Notes: generated from the sequence alone by a model not told the origin. DNA of 64,000 nucleotides from Fidelibacterota bacterium (GCA_016845065.1 JAERTG010000107.1:60664-124663); one strand, 5' to 3'; counted from the first letter of the stretch, positions 30,581 through 40,472 are shown. Numbers and translations: made by a program.

Positions 30581-31213
30581 TTGGGAAAAAAGCTGTGTCC
30601 AAAAATCATCTTAGAAGGTACGCGTCTTACAGGAAAGACAGAGTTGGTTTTTGCTCTAAATGAGCACCCCAGACTTGTTGGACCTCGGAAATACCGCTAC
30701 CATTCACCTCTGATTTCAGGAGAGTGGTGCGCCTTTACCAACTTCCCCTGGGGTAGGGGACTGATCAATTTTGAAGAGCACGAGGAAGCTCAAGCCCTGG
30801 AAACCTACCGTACCTGGCTAAAACTTTTTCAGCTCCAAAAATATTACTCGTGGATGATCGATCGTTTCCATCTCTCTACCATGTTATACCAGAGGGAGGT
30901 GAATGGTAGGGATTACGATTTTGGTTGGCTAGAGGAGGGCTTGGATGAGCTTGGGTTTCATCTCGTTTTATGCATCCGGAATGATGATTCGTTTGAACCT
31001 GCCCGAGAGGAAAGACTGAAAATTTCAGGGAATCCCTCTCAGTATGATGATCTTGATCTATTTCGTCGGGAACAGGATAGTTTTATTGGATTGGCCAGAA
31101 AATCAAGGCTACCTACTCTGGAGTTGAATGTTGGCAATGTCTCAGTTGATGAGCAGGCGGAGAACGTTGCAGATTGGTTGAGTGCGACTGGTGGTTTGTA
31201 TGCCGATTATTAA
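30581..31213 (+). CDS. P-loop kinase-like protein
   Basis: The frame is open from 30524, but that start lies inside the terminator hairpin. A TTG at 30581 preceded by AAAGGA eight to ten bases upstream is preferred, giving about 210 residues. It begins MGKKLCPKIILEGTRLTGKT, a P-loop of the form GxxxxGKT, and ILEGTRLTGKTEL matches the thymidylate-kinase-like ATPase fold. IDRFHLSTMLYQ has the DR(F/Y)xxS pattern of nucleoside/nucleotide kinases. I cannot assign the substrate. Confidence 0.6.
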   Translation: MGKKLCPKIILEGTRLTGKTELVFALNEHPRLVGPRKYRYHSPLISGEWCAFTNFPWGRGLINFEEHEEAQALETYRTWLKLFQLQKYYSWMIDRFHLSTMLYQREVNGRDYDFGWLEEGLDELGFHLVLCIRNDDSFEPAREERLKISGNPSQYDDLDLFRREQDSFIGLARKSRLPTLELNVGNVSVDEQAENVADWLSATGGLYADY

Positions 31214-31227
31214 TAATAAGGACATTT

Positions 31228-32217
31228 ATGATATACCAAGCTGACGATACACGATATGATTCAATGAGCTACAAGAGGTGTGGGGTGAGTGGTGTTCATC
31301 TCCCTAAAATTTCCCTTGGACTCTGGCATAATTTTGGGGAACCAGATGATTTTTCCACAGCCCAATCGATGGTGAGAAGGGCCTTCGATCTGGGAATCAC
31401 ACATTTTGATTTGGCCAATAATTATGGACCACCTTATGGAGCAGCTGAAACTACCTTTGGAAAACTTTTTAAGAAAGATTTTAGCGTTTATCGTGACGAG
31501 CTGTTCATTTCTACAAAAGCTGGTTGGGATATGTGGCCAGGTCCTTATGGGGACCACGGTAGCCGCAAATACTTGATTGCCAGTATTGATCAAAGCCTTA
31601 GACGTATGGGACTGGATTATGTTGATATCTTCTATCACCACCGTCCTGATACCAGCACTCCACTTGAAGAAACTATGGGAGCTCTGGACCAAATCGTACG
31701 GTCCGGCAAAGCTCTCTATGTTGGTATCTCTTCATATAATCCAGAGCAAACCAGACAGGCAGCCAAAATTTTAAGAGATATGGGAACGCCATGTCTTATC
31801 CATCAGCCCAAATACAATATGTTCCATCGTCATCCGGAGCAGGGGCTCTTTGATGAGCTAAAAAGGAATGGAATGGGGTCAATCGTATTCTCGCCACTGG
31901 CACAAGGCATGCTGACAGATAAATATTTAGATGGTTTCCCAAAGGATTCACGAGCGATACGCGATGGTCGCTATCTAAATCCTCAATTCATTAAAAATGA
32001 CCAACTGGACAAAGTCCGTCTCTTGAAGAAAACCGCCAATGACCGCGGTCAAAACGTCGCTCAGTTGGCAATAGCCTGGGTTTTACGTAAAGAAGAGGTA
32101 ACTTCTGCTTTGATCGGTGCTTCAAAAGTTTCTCAAATCGAAGAGGCAATAGCTGCTCTCGACAATTTGGAATTTGATCCAAAAGAGCAAAGTGAGATTG
32201 AGAAAATCTTAGGATAG
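31228..32217 (+). CDS. Aldo/keto reductase
   Basis: The start at 31228 has AAGGA six bases upstream. The longer frame from 31174 lies in the previous gene. About 329 residues form a TIM barrel with the catalytic tetrad Asp and Tyr (FDLANNYGPPYG), Lys (STKAGWDMWPG) and His (FYHHRPD). The extended middle with TPLEETMGALDQIVRSGKALYVGISSY resembles the YghZ/GprA group that reduces L-glyceraldehyde 3-phosphate and methylglyoxal. Cofactor probably NADPH. Confidence 0.9.
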   Translation: MIYQADDTRYDSMSYKRCGVSGVHLPKISLGLWHNFGEPDDFSTAQSMVRRAFDLGITHFDLANNYGPPYGAAETTFGKLFKKDFSVYRDELFISTKAGWDMWPGPYGDHGSRKYLIASIDQSLRRMGLDYVDIFYHHRPDTSTPLEETMGALDQIVRSGKALYVGISSYNPEQTRQAAKILRDMGTPCLIHQPKYNMFHRHPEQGLFDELKRNGMGSIVFSPLAQGMLTDKYLDGFPKDSRAIRDGRYLNPQFIKNDQLDKVRLLKKTANDRGQNVAQLAIAWVLRKEEVTSALIGASKVSQIEEAIAALDNLEFDPKEQSEIEKILG

Positions 32218-32225
32218 AAAATCCG

Positions 32226-32260
32226 CCCTTCAGTCCATCTTTCTGATATGGACTGAAGGG
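32226..32260. terminator. Perfect 13-bp hairpin after the aldo/keto reductase gene
   Basis: CCCTTCAGTCCAT (32226-32238) and ATGGACTGAAGGG (32248-32260) are exact inverted repeats with a nine-base loop, nine bases after the stop codon. There is no T run after it on the forward strand, so it may be a processing or stabilising hairpin rather than an intrinsic terminator. Confidence 0.5.
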
Positions 32261-32349
32261 ACAAAAACCGTGTTTTGTCACCAATCTTTCAGATTAGATT
32301 AAACGCTACTCACATTATCGCTATTGAGCACGTACTAAGGAAAAAATCT

Positions 32350-32754
32350 ATGGAACGGAAAATAAGAGTCATACTGGCAAAACCTGGTTTAGATGGCCAT
32401 GACCGCGGGGCAAAAGTCCTAGCGAACTCATTCAGAGATGCCGGCATGGAGGTCATTTATCTCGGATTGAGACAAACCCCTGAAATGATTGTTGCCGCTG
32501 CAGTCCAGGAAGATGCCGATATAGTTGCCCTGAGTATTCTATCCGGTGCCCATATGACCATTTTCCCGCGGGTTATGGAATTAATGAACGCTGAAGGTTT
32601 AACTGATGTCCTGCTAACGGGTGGTGGAATCATACCAGATTCTGACATGGAAGCATTGCATGAGCTGGGTGTGGGTAAACTATTTGGACCAGGTGCCAGC
32701 CTCACGGAAATTAATGATTATATCACAAACTGGGTCCAGGATAATCGTAAATGA
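32350..32754 (+). CDS. Methylmalonyl-CoA mutase, B12-binding (small) subunit
   Basis: 134 residues with start at 32350 (AAGGA upstream). The upstream frame from 32275 is not favoured. The B12 motif is DGHDRG (DxHxxG), followed by LSILSGAH and GGGIIPDSD, all typical of the cobalamin-binding domain of methylmalonyl-CoA mutase. As a separate polypeptide it pairs with a large catalytic subunit, not present in this window. It overlaps the carboxylase gene as ATGA, which joins propionyl-CoA carboxylation to methylmalonyl-CoA/succinyl-CoA interconversion. Confidence 0.9.
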   Translation: MERKIRVILAKPGLDGHDRGAKVLANSFRDAGMEVIYLGLRQTPEMIVAAAVQEDADIVALSILSGAHMTIFPRVMELMNAEGLTDVLLTGGGIIPDSDMEALHELGVGKLFGPGASLTEINDYITNWVQDNRK

Positions 32755-34301
32755 ATCGTCGTGATCGACTAGAACAACTAAACAAACTAAAAGCCGAAGC
32801 ACTACTCGGGGGTGGGCAGGACCGCCTTGATGCCCAGCATGCTAAACAAAAATTATCAGCGCGGGAACGACTTGACCTACTCCTGGATCCTGGTTCATTC
32901 GAAGAAATGGGTATGTTGGTTACCCACCGTTCCACAAATTTCGGTCTTGAAAAACAAAAGTTCCTAGGTGATGGTGTTGTTACGGGTCATGGAACCATTG
33001 CTGGCAGAACCGTCTTCGTATTTAGTCAAGATTTTACAGTTATGGGCGGCTCACTCTCTGAAGCATATGCAGAAAAAATAGTCAAAGTGATGGATCTCGC
33101 GGCCAAGGTTGGCGCACCTGTTATTGGTTTGAATGACAGTGGTGGAGCTCGTATTCAGGAGGGCGTGGTTAGTCTTGCTGGATATGCGGATATATTCTTA
33201 AGAAATACACTCATGAGCGGCGTGGTTCCACAGATTTCAGCTATTCTGGGACCCTGCGCAGGGGGTGCCGTCTATTCCCCAGCCATCACCGACTTTATTT
33301 TTATGACCAAGGGAACCAGCTACATGTTTGTCACTGGTCCTGAAGTTGTGAAGACTGTCACCCACGAAGAGGTCACCAAAGAAGACCTGGGTGGTGCAAC
33401 GGCCCACGGCTCAAAGAGTGGTGTCAGCCACTTCACTTGTAATAATGAAATTGAAGTCATTGAGGGTATCAAAAGATTATTAAGCTTCATTCCCCAGAAC
33501 AATCTTGAGGATCCGCCAATCATCGAATGTGATGATCCAATAGACCGGTCTGATGAGGGATTGGATACCATTGTACCTGAGAATCCCAATAAGCCTTATG
33601 ATATGAAAGATGTCATCCACAGTATTGTGGACAATGGCGAGTTTTATGAGGTTCATGATGACTTTGCCATGAATATGGTAGTTGGATTTGGGCGATTGAA
33701 TGGAAAATCAGTAGGTGTGGTTGCCAATCAGCCAGCACATTTAGCTGGTGTTTTAGATATTGATTCCGCCGTAAAAGGAGCTCGGTTTGTACGCTTCTGT
33801 GATGCTTTCAATATCCCCCTCCTCACCTTTGAGGACGTCCCTGGATTTCTACCGGGAACCGATCAGGAATGGGGTGGTATTATCCGACACGGAGCGAAAC
33901 TTCTTTATGCCTTTGCTGAAGCGACGGTTCCACGGGTGACAGTCATTACACGTAAAGCCTATGGTGGAGCATATGATGTGATGAATTCCAAACATATTCG
34001 CGGAGACATAAATTTTGCCTGGCCGTGTGCAGAAATTGCTGTCATGGGTGCCAAGGGCGCTACTGAGATTATTTTCAGGAAGGAAATTGCCAGGGCTGAT
34101 GATCCGGAGGAAGTACTGGAGCGTCTGACAAATGAGTTTTCTGAGCGATTTGCCAATCCCTATTCTGCAGCTGAACGCGGCTATGTGGATGAGGTAATAG
34201 AGCCAAACCAGACACGCTTAAAAGTGATCAGGGCTTTTGAAATGCTTGAAAATAAAGTTGATTCAAACCCACAAAAAAAACACGGAAATATCCCGCTATA
34301 A
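32751..34301 (+). CDS. Acyl-CoA (propionyl-CoA) carboxylase beta subunit
   Basis: 516 residues, the full length of the carboxyltransferase subunit. It starts with the [19 protein letters not shown] region, then [24 protein letters not shown] and [12 protein letters not shown], which form the oxyanion holes, and ends with [13 protein letters not shown]. It transfers carboxyl from biotin to propionyl-CoA. The choice of propionyl over acetyl is inferred from the coupled mutase subunit. A biotin carboxylase subunit is not in the window. Confidence 0.93.
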   Translation: MNRRDRLEQLNKLKAEALLGGGQDRLDAQHAKQKLSARERLDLLLDPGSFEEMGMLVTHRSTNFGLEKQKFLGDGVVTGHGTIAGRTVFVFSQDFTVMGGSLSEAYAEKIVKVMDLAAKVGAPVIGLNDSGGARIQEGVVSLAGYADIFLRNTLMSGVVPQISAILGPCAGGAVYSPAITDFIFMTKGTSYMFVTGPEVVKTVTHEEVTKEDLGGATAHGSKSGVSHFTCNNEIEVIEGIKRLLSFIPQNNLEDPPIIECDDPIDRSDEGLDTIVPENPNKPYDMKDVIHSIVDNGEFYEVHDDFAMNMVVGFGRLNGKSVGVVANQPAHLAGVLDIDSAVKGARFVRFCDAFNIPLLTFEDVPGFLPGTDQEWGGIIRHGAKLLYAFAEATVPRVTVITRKAYGGAYDVMNSKHIRGDINFAWPCAEIAVMGAKGATEIIFRKEIARADDPEEVLERLTNEFSERFANPYSAAERGYVDEVIEPNQTRLKVIRAFEMLENKVDSNPQKKHGNIPL

Positions 34302-34321
34302 ATACGGGAAAGGGGTTTCAA

Positions 34322-35389
34322 GTGGATACCAGAAATCGTGACGAGTTGTTGAAAAAACAGGAAAGCCTTGAAGCATATTTGCTGACGAATCCCCAGTCGA
34401 CTCTATTCGCCTGGTATGCCAGACAAAATATGGAAGCTGGAGAGTTGAATCGTGCGTTGAGTATATGTCTGCTCGGTGTTCAGAATGTTGAAAATCGTGG
34501 CGTATTACATAAACTCATGGGAGAGATTTATCTAGCCAAGGGTGAAGTCACAAACTCTATGAAGCAAATGATTGAGTGCATTTTGACCAAAGAACCTTTC
34601 CCGGGTGTGATCATTGAAGTGATCAAAAATTTGGGTGACACCATGGAACCCCAGCAAGTGGCTTTCTTGATATATTTGCTCAATAAAGCCTTGCCAGGTC
34701 ATCCTGATGCCATCCAGTTTTATAAAAAGTTCCCCAATTCCCGCAACTATATAGTACAGCCAGGAGAGTATAAATTCCTTGAAGATATGGCAGTTGGGCT
34801 TGAGCGTTCAGCACTTGTTGAAGTGATGCCTCTTGATGAGGAAGAAGAAAACCCGATGGCCTTACCGGATTCAGTAGCACCGGAGGTGGAATATACACCG
34901 CCTGAGGCAGCACAACAAACCCAGGCTCAACCAGCACCTCAGCCAGAACCCGCTCCTACATCCGCACCCGAACCAGAACCAGCTCCTCCTGTTGTGCCGG
35001 CACAAGAATTTGTTGAGCCGATACCTGAGGTAAAGGCAGAGCCACCGGTTCCAGAATACGAAATTCCTGACACAACGCCTCCATTGAATGAAGTATTAGA
35101 ACAGACTGATACTCTGCCAGTAGAAGAGGAACCACCTGTACCACAACAGGCTCCTCCACCAACATCAGCCCAGGAAACACCTCCAGCGCCGAAAAAGCCT
35201 GCAATCAAACACAACATAAATCGCTCCATGGCAACCTTCACACTGATGCAGATTTTTAAGGATCAGGGGATGTATGAAAATGCACTGGAAGTCCTATTGT
35301 TTCTCAGGGAGAAGTCCAATGATACGGAACGTATCGACCAAGAGGAAAAAGACATTCGTGAACTCATGGCGCGAAACAGCAACACGTAA
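34322..35389 (+). CDS. TPR-like protein with long Pro/Glu/Ala linker
   Basis: 355 residues with a GTG start and GAAAGGGG upstream. Residues 1-160 are helical repeats of the tetratricopeptide type (AWYARQNMEAGELNRALSICLLG, LMGEIYLAKGEV). Residues about 185-300 are a low-complexity stretch of Pro, Glu, Ala and Gln (for example QPAPQPEPAPTSAPEPEPAP). The last 50 residues hold another helical unit (LMQIFKDQGMYENALEVLLFL). No signal peptide, so it is probably a cytoplasmic scaffold. It stands in a run with the carboxylase and a glycosyltransferase. No named family. Confidence 0.55.
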   Translation: MDTRNRDELLKKQESLEAYLLTNPQSTLFAWYARQNMEAGELNRALSICLLGVQNVENRGVLHKLMGEIYLAKGEVTNSMKQMIECILTKEPFPGVIIEVIKNLGDTMEPQQVAFLIYLLNKALPGHPDAIQFYKKFPNSRNYIVQPGEYKFLEDMAVGLERSALVEVMPLDEEEENPMALPDSVAPEVEYTPPEAAQQTQAQPAPQPEPAPTSAPEPEPAPPVVPAQEFVEPIPEVKAEPPVPEYEIPDTTPPLNEVLEQTDTLPVEEEPPVPQQAPPPTSAQETPPAPKKPAIKHNINRSMATFTLMQIFKDQGMYENALEVLLFLREKSNDTERIDQEEKDIRELMARNSNT

Positions 35390-35406
35390 ATCAACACGAA
35401 ACAATA

Positions 35407-36351
35407 ATGCCTGAATCTCAACCGGGGGAAGCTCTCGCAGATATGGAATCCCCTATTCAATTGTCAGTCATCATCGTAACCTACAATTCCAGCTCGACCA
35501 TAGGAGTTTGTCTGGAGAGTGTGTTTCGAGAACTCGATTCACTTAAGGGTGAGGTTATTATTGTTGATAATCAATCTACCGATGATACTGTTTCAATTCT
35601 GAATGAACATGCTAGTCAGAATCCCCTGCTCACAGTAGAATTTAATGGGGCAAACCGCGGTTTTGCAGTTGGGAATAACCAGGCCCTTGAAATTGCCCGG
35701 GGTGAACACATCTTTGTTCTGAATCCAGATACTGTTCTACAAAAAGACGTTTTGAAAAATCTACTAAGTGAGCTTGAGACAGATGTGAATATAGGGGTGG
35801 TTGCACCTCAATTGCAGTTTCTTGATGGGCGTATACAGAAAACCTGTCGGCGTTTCCCGAACCATATGGATGTTATCTATAATGTGTTTGGTTTGTCTGC
35901 TTTTTTCCCGGGGAGTCGTCGATTCAATGGCTGGAAGATGGGGGATTTCGATCACCAAACCCGTCAAGAGGTTGATCAACCTGCTGGTGCCGCCCTATTG
36001 GTGCGTGGTGATCTTCTAAGATCCATGGGTGGTTTTGACGATAATTTCCCCATGTTCTTCAATGATGTAGATTTATGCAAACGGATACGGGATACCGAGT
36101 TTACAATATGGTATATGCCAGAATATGTCATTCAACACCTGGGAGGAGCTAGTGTCAAACAGGTGAAGATGAAGATGACCATCAGCTCCCACATTTCATT
36201 TTTTAGATATTTTGAGAAGCATTTCACAAAGATGTATCAACAACCCTTCAATTTCATCGTAGGTGCCTTGCTCTATTTATCTCTCATTCCACGACTACTA
36301 ATTCTATTACTTTTTAAAGGGCAGCGTACTGCTTCCCGAGAAACACTTTAG
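35407..36351 (+). CDS. Glycosyltransferase family 2 (rhamnosyltransferase-like)
   Basis: 314 residues. The GT-A fold is shown by SVIIVTYNSSSTIGVCLESV at the start, the DxD-like NPDTVLQKD near residue 100, and the acceptor-side motif GGFDDNFPMFFNDVDLC. The C-terminus is a hydrophobic segment suggesting membrane attachment. Such enzymes add deoxysugars to cell-surface polysaccharides. The start at 35407 or 35443 is undecided. Confidence 0.85.
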   Translation: MPESQPGEALADMESPIQLSVIIVTYNSSSTIGVCLESVFRELDSLKGEVIIVDNQSTDDTVSILNEHASQNPLLTVEFNGANRGFAVGNNQALEIARGEHIFVLNPDTVLQKDVLKNLLSELETDVNIGVVAPQLQFLDGRIQKTCRRFPNHMDVIYNVFGLSAFFPGSRRFNGWKMGDFDHQTRQEVDQPAGAALLVRGDLLRSMGGFDDNFPMFFNDVDLCKRIRDTEFTIWYMPEYVIQHLGGASVKQVKMKMTISSHISFFRYFEKHFTKMYQQPFNFIVGALLYLSLIPRLLILLLFKGQRTASRETL

Positions 36352-36367
36352 AACTCAAATCAACAGA

Positions 36368-37000
36368 ATGAATCGTAGCACACAAATAAAAGCTATCTTT
36401 TTTGATATCGGTGGTGTTCTCGTGAAGGTTGATTCCAGCGAGTCCATTCAAAAGCTGTCAAAGAAATTAGATGTCAGTCCTGATAAAATTCGACAGGGTA
36501 TGACTCGGGAATTGCTCAATGAATATGAAAAGGGACACTTGACCTCAAATCAATTTTATGAGCAACTGCTCATCAATTATGGTAGTAATAAGAACATGGA
36601 TATGGAAACCTTTAAAGGTTACTGGCTTGATGTTCTTTTTCCATGTGCAGAGAGTGTTGATTTTCTCAAGCGAGCGACAAAGGATTTACCGGTCTGGCTG
36701 CTGAGTAATACCAACGACTTTCATTATGATATACTCATGAAGGATTTCCCCTTTATGCACTGGGTGAATGGAGGCACCTATAGTTTTATGGTGGGAAGTA
36801 TGAAACCAGACCCACTAATCTATGAGGTGGCTATCAAAAAAAGTGGGTTTAGACCTGAGGAAATTCTGTTTATCGATGATTTAGCAGCAAATGTTCAAGC
36901 CGCACAGGACCAGGGCATTAATATTATCCATTATGTGGATTATCCCAACTTTGGCAAGGAATTGAGTATACACTTTCCAGAATTGGAGTATTTGTTATGA
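36368..37000 (+). CDS. HAD-superfamily hydrolase (YihX-type)
   Basis: 210 residues. HAD motif I FFDIGGVLV (with Asp as nucleophile but Gly-Gly after it), motif II LLSNTND, motif III KPDPLIYE and motif IV FIDDLAANV. Cap of the small alpha-helical type. These fit the group of sugar phosphatases (YihX) or haloacid dehalogenase-like enzymes. Overlaps the acylase gene as ATGA. Confidence 0.85.
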   Translation: MNRSTQIKAIFFDIGGVLVKVDSSESIQKLSKKLDVSPDKIRQGMTRELLNEYEKGHLTSNQFYEQLLINYGSNKNMDMETFKGYWLDVLFPCAESVDFLKRATKDLPVWLLSNTNDFHYDILMKDFPFMHWVNGGTYSFMVGSMKPDPLIYEVAIKKSGFRPEEILFIDDLAANVQAAQDQGINIIHYVDYPNFGKELSIHFPELEYLL

Positions 37001-39423
37001 GGCTTTTTAAAACGATCCTGGCTTTTGCAGCGCTGTTGATCCTTATTAATTTGCTGAACAATAGCCAGGGTAGTATTCCACCACTGGGGAAATTTCTAAA
37101 TCCTTTCGCAGGTTTCTGGCAAAATGGTGAAAAACTTGATCATATGGATGAGGTCCTTGATGTAAAAGGGCTGAGGGATGAAGTACAAGTGGTTTGGGAT
37201 GAGCGACATGTTCCCCATATTTTCGCAGCAAACACTTATGACGTTTATTTTGCTCAGGGTTTTTTAACCGCCCGTCATCGTCTCTGGCAAATGGAGTTTC
37301 AAACCCATGTGGCTGCTGGACGTGTTTCTGAAATAATCGGAAAAAAAGCCCTGGAATTTGACAGGATGCAGCGTCGTCGTGGTTTGTTAATGGCTGCCGA
37401 AACCACCATTCAACGCATGGATGAAGACCATGAAACACACCTCATTTTGCAAGCCTATGCCAATGGTGTCAATACCTGGATAGAAACCCTCACACCTGCG
37501 ACTCTTCCCATGGAGTATAAACTGCTAAATTATGAGCCAGAGGTATGGTCGACTTTGAAAACAGCATTGCTTCTAAAGTTCATGGCCTGGGATTTGACGG
37601 GACGTAACTCAGAAATGGATTTGAGTATTATTCAGGCAACTCTGGGAGAGGATTTCGTCAATAAATATTATCCCGAAGACACACCACGAACGGATCCAGT
37701 GATTCCTGCCGCCAAACCCTGGCGCTTTGAGGCTATGGAGCCAGATTCTATACCACCCGCTTTTATACCTCAATTTGTCCAGAATCTCCGAGAGGGTGAG
37801 CCTGACGAGGACAATGGGAGTAACAACTGGGCAGTTTCCGGTGATAAAACAGCTTCTGGTTATCCTATGCTGGCCAATGATCCTCATCTTGGTCTCAAAC
37901 TGCCATCCATCTGGTATGAAGTCCAGTTGACGACGCCAGATATGAATGTGTATGGTGCTTCGATGCCGGGAGCCCCGGCAGTGATCATCGGATTCAACAA
38001 TGATGTTGCCTGGGGTGTAACAAATGCTGGCAGTGATGTCATGGACTGGTTTGAAATCGAGTTCAAGGACAACTCATATACTGATTATTTCTATATGGAT
38101 GAGTGGGTAAAATCAGATCTGCGGGTTGAAGAGATTATTATCCGTGATGGAGAAACTGTTCTGGACAGTTTTCCTGTCACACGTTTTGGACCTCTGGTGT
38201 ATTTTGGAGAACATAAACTGGGAAATGGACATCCCACCGGTCTGGCCATGCGTTGGTCTGCTCATAACCCCTCTAATGAAATGATGGCAGTTAGGAATAT
38301 GAACCTTGCCACCAATATGGAGACCTTTTACAGTGCTATTGAAGCCTTTGAAGCACCAGGGCAAAATTTTGCCATGATATCCAGGGAAGGAGATATTGCT
38401 ATTAGACACAATGGCAGATATCCACTTCGCGGTCTTGATCAGGGCAAGTTTGTAAGAGCAGGGCGAGACACAATTGGCGAGTGGGAGGATTGGATTCCCT
38501 ACGACCAGCTCCCGGCGATTTCTAATCCATGGAGTGGCTTTGTCAGTTCAGCCAACCAGAATCCTGTTGGGAAAAAATATCCATATTACTTGGGTTGGGA
38601 TTATGATGATTATGAGCGGGGTTCACGTATCAATGATCGACTCGGGGATTTAAAAAAGATCAAGTTTGGAGATATGCAGGATCTGCATATGGATAATTTT
38701 AATAAGCAGGCAGAGCTCATGTTGCCATTCCTTCTAAAACAGATCGATGAGGAATCCCTTTCTGGCGATATGGATATCATCATTAGCGATCTTCATAGCT
38801 GGAATTACGTTTCAGATCCCCATGAAAAGGCGGCTTGGGTCTATGGACAATGGTGGTTGCGGTTAGAACAAGCAATTTGGAATGATGAGTTGACAATTTT
38901 TGGGGAAACAAGAAAAATTCCCACCAGATCTGTGACCGCCAGACTCCTGTTGAAAAAGCCAAAACTGACTTACTATGATGATATCACTACAACTGAAAAA
39001 GAGGGACGAACTGAAATCATCAATCAGGCGTTTAAACAAACTGTTTTGGAGTTGACAGATGAATTCGGACCATATGGTGAAGCCTGGGAATTGGGTCGTG
39101 CCAGAGGAACAGATGTCAATCACTTACTCTCTGTAAAAGGTTTGGGACGAACGGGTCTTTACACAGGGGGAGGCCGGGGTATTGTGAATGCCACAAAGAA
39201 AGACCATGGACCTTCCTGGCGAATGCTGGTAGAATTGGGTGAACTCCCTACAGCTAAAGGTATTTTCCCTGGAGGACAGTCTGGAAATCCGGGCTCACCT
39301 TATTATGACAATGCTGTCGATAATTGGGTTGCAGGAAAATACTATGACCTTCATTTTTTGGACTCCACCAACATAGATCTTAACTCGAAACTCTCATTGA
39401 CGCGTTTAAGGAATTATCAATGA
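36997..39423 (+). CDS. Penicillin acylase family amidase (Ntn hydrolase)
   Basis: 808 residues. Precursor of the penicillin G acylase/acyl-homoserine-lactone acylase family: an N-terminal anchor or signal helix, an alpha chain starting EVQVVWDERHVPHIFA, then the autocleavage site at Gly274-Ser275 (NGSNNWAVSG), where Ser becomes the N-terminal nucleophile. The beta chain contains LANDPHLGLKLPSIWYE and GFNNDVAWGVTNAGSDVMDWFE, as expected. Natural substrates may be acyl-homoserine lactones or N-acyl amino acids. It sits inside a four-gene run coupled by ATGA overlaps. Confidence 0.93.
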   Translation: MRLFKTILAFAALLILINLLNNSQGSIPPLGKFLNPFAGFWQNGEKLDHMDEVLDVKGLRDEVQVVWDERHVPHIFAANTYDVYFAQGFLTARHRLWQMEFQTHVAAGRVSEIIGKKALEFDRMQRRRGLLMAAETTIQRMDEDHETHLILQAYANGVNTWIETLTPATLPMEYKLLNYEPEVWSTLKTALLLKFMAWDLTGRNSEMDLSIIQATLGEDFVNKYYPEDTPRTDPVIPAAKPWRFEAMEPDSIPPAFIPQFVQNLREGEPDEDNGSNNWAVSGDKTASGYPMLANDPHLGLKLPSIWYEVQLTTPDMNVYGASMPGAPAVIIGFNNDVAWGVTNAGSDVMDWFEIEFKDNSYTDYFYMDEWVKSDLRVEEIIIRDGETVLDSFPVTRFGPLVYFGEHKLGNGHPTGLAMRWSAHNPSNEMMAVRNMNLATNMETFYSAIEAFEAPGQNFAMISREGDIAIRHNGRYPLRGLDQGKFVRAGRDTIGEWEDWIPYDQLPAISNPWSGFVSSANQNPVGKKYPYYLGWDYDDYERGSRINDRLGDLKKIKFGDMQDLHMDNFNKQAELMLPFLLKQIDEESLSGDMDIIISDLHSWNYVSDPHEKAAWVYGQWWLRLEQAIWNDELTIFGETRKIPTRSVTARLLLKKPKLTYYDDITTTEKEGRTEIINQAFKQTVLELTDEFGPYGEAWELGRARGTDVNHLLSVKGLGRTGLYTGGGRGIVNATKKDHGPSWRMLVELGELPTAKGIFPGGQSGNPGSPYYDNAVDNWVAGKYYDLHFLDSTNIDLNSKLSLTRLRNYQ

Positions 39424-39776
39424 TCAACATCCTAGTACCCCTTGTTATAATATTTATCCTACAACTTACCTTTTATTCATGGTGGTGGATTATCCTGGTT
39501 CCTCTGGCTTTAGGATTCTTTGAAAAAGATTCGGCATTTAAGGCCTCCGCAGGTACTGGTTTGGGTGTTTTCCTGCTCTGGTTTGGAATGGCTGTGTACC
39601 AATGGAAGAATGGTGGGGAAATTATTGTCACACGTATTGCTGAAGTCATGGGGGTTGGATCAGGTTTTATTCTGGCCCTGGCTACCGGGCTGGTAGGATT
39701 TGTAGTTGCCTTCATCGCTGGATATGCCGGTTTCTCACTAAGAAAGGTCCTGATAAAGGAGTATCAGATATCATGA
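39420..39776 (+). CDS. Small membrane protein
   Basis: 118 residues with four hydrophobic segments (about 3-18, 20-35, 44-60, 78-103) and a basic C-terminus. Both ends overlap neighbours by ATGA, linking it in translation to the acylase and the SpoU methyltransferase. I do not recognise a family. Confidence 0.7.
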   Translation: MINILVPLVIIFILQLTFYSWWWIILVPLALGFFEKDSAFKASAGTGLGVFLLWFGMAVYQWKNGGEIIVTRIAEVMGVGSGFILALATGLVGFVVAFIAGYAGFSLRKVLIKEYQIS

Positions 39777-40357
39777 CCAAGAAGACCAATCAACCGCATA
39801 TATATGAGGAACCACTAAGAACCATCCCACATAATGTATTCAGGGATAACAACCCTGATTATGATGAATTAGAGCGACGTCCTAGAATGCCAGTAGTAGC
39901 TCTCCTCGATAATATTCGCAGCATGTTTAATGTGGGATCGATGTTTCGTACAGCAGATGGTGCGTGGCTGGAGGAAATTATTGTCAGTGGCTATACTGCC
40001 TCTCCTCCACGGAAGGAGATCGCCAAGACGGCTCTTGGAGCTGAGTACTCCGTACCCTGGAGGAGCATCCCTGATCCCGTGGAAGCCCTTCGTGCCCTGA
40101 AACAAAGGGGTTATACTGCTGTGGCACTTGAGCACACGACAAGAAGTCAGTCATACACCAATGTTGGGTATGATTTCCCCCTGGTTTTCGTAGTTGGGAA
40201 TGAGGGTGTAGGGGTACAGGACGAGATTGTCAAGGAATGTGATTTTGCTGTTGAACTACCTCAAAATGGAATGAAAAGCTCCATGAATGTTGCAGTAGCA
40301 TTTGGAATTATGCTCTACGAATTGAGACGACAATGGGATTTAAAAAACCTCCCCTGA
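39773..40357 (+). CDS. SpoU/TrmH-family RNA 2'-O-methyltransferase
   Basis: 194 residues of the SPOUT class. Motif 1 NIRSMFNVGSMFRTADG, motif 2 VFVVGNEGVGV and motif 3 LPQNGMKSSMNVAVAFGIMLYE build the trefoil-knot SAM site. Such enzymes methylate ribose of tRNA or 23S rRNA. The target is not clear, and the N-terminal 35-residue extension is not a known RNA-binding domain. Confidence 0.88.
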   Translation: MTKKTNQPHIYEEPLRTIPHNVFRDNNPDYDELERRPRMPVVALLDNIRSMFNVGSMFRTADGAWLEEIIVSGYTASPPRKEIAKTALGAEYSVPWRSIPDPVEALRALKQRGYTAVALEHTTRSQSYTNVGYDFPLVFVVGNEGVGVQDEIVKECDFAVELPQNGMKSSMNVAVAFGIMLYELRRQWDLKNLP

Positions 40358-40472
40358 ACCAGCAGACAGATTGGTTTTTCATTTATCGCTCGCAGTAATT
40401 AATACTGGCAATTTTTAAGCGCAGGCTTACTTTTTCACGAATTGACATGGCTCACAGGGGGTGAATCAAGCT

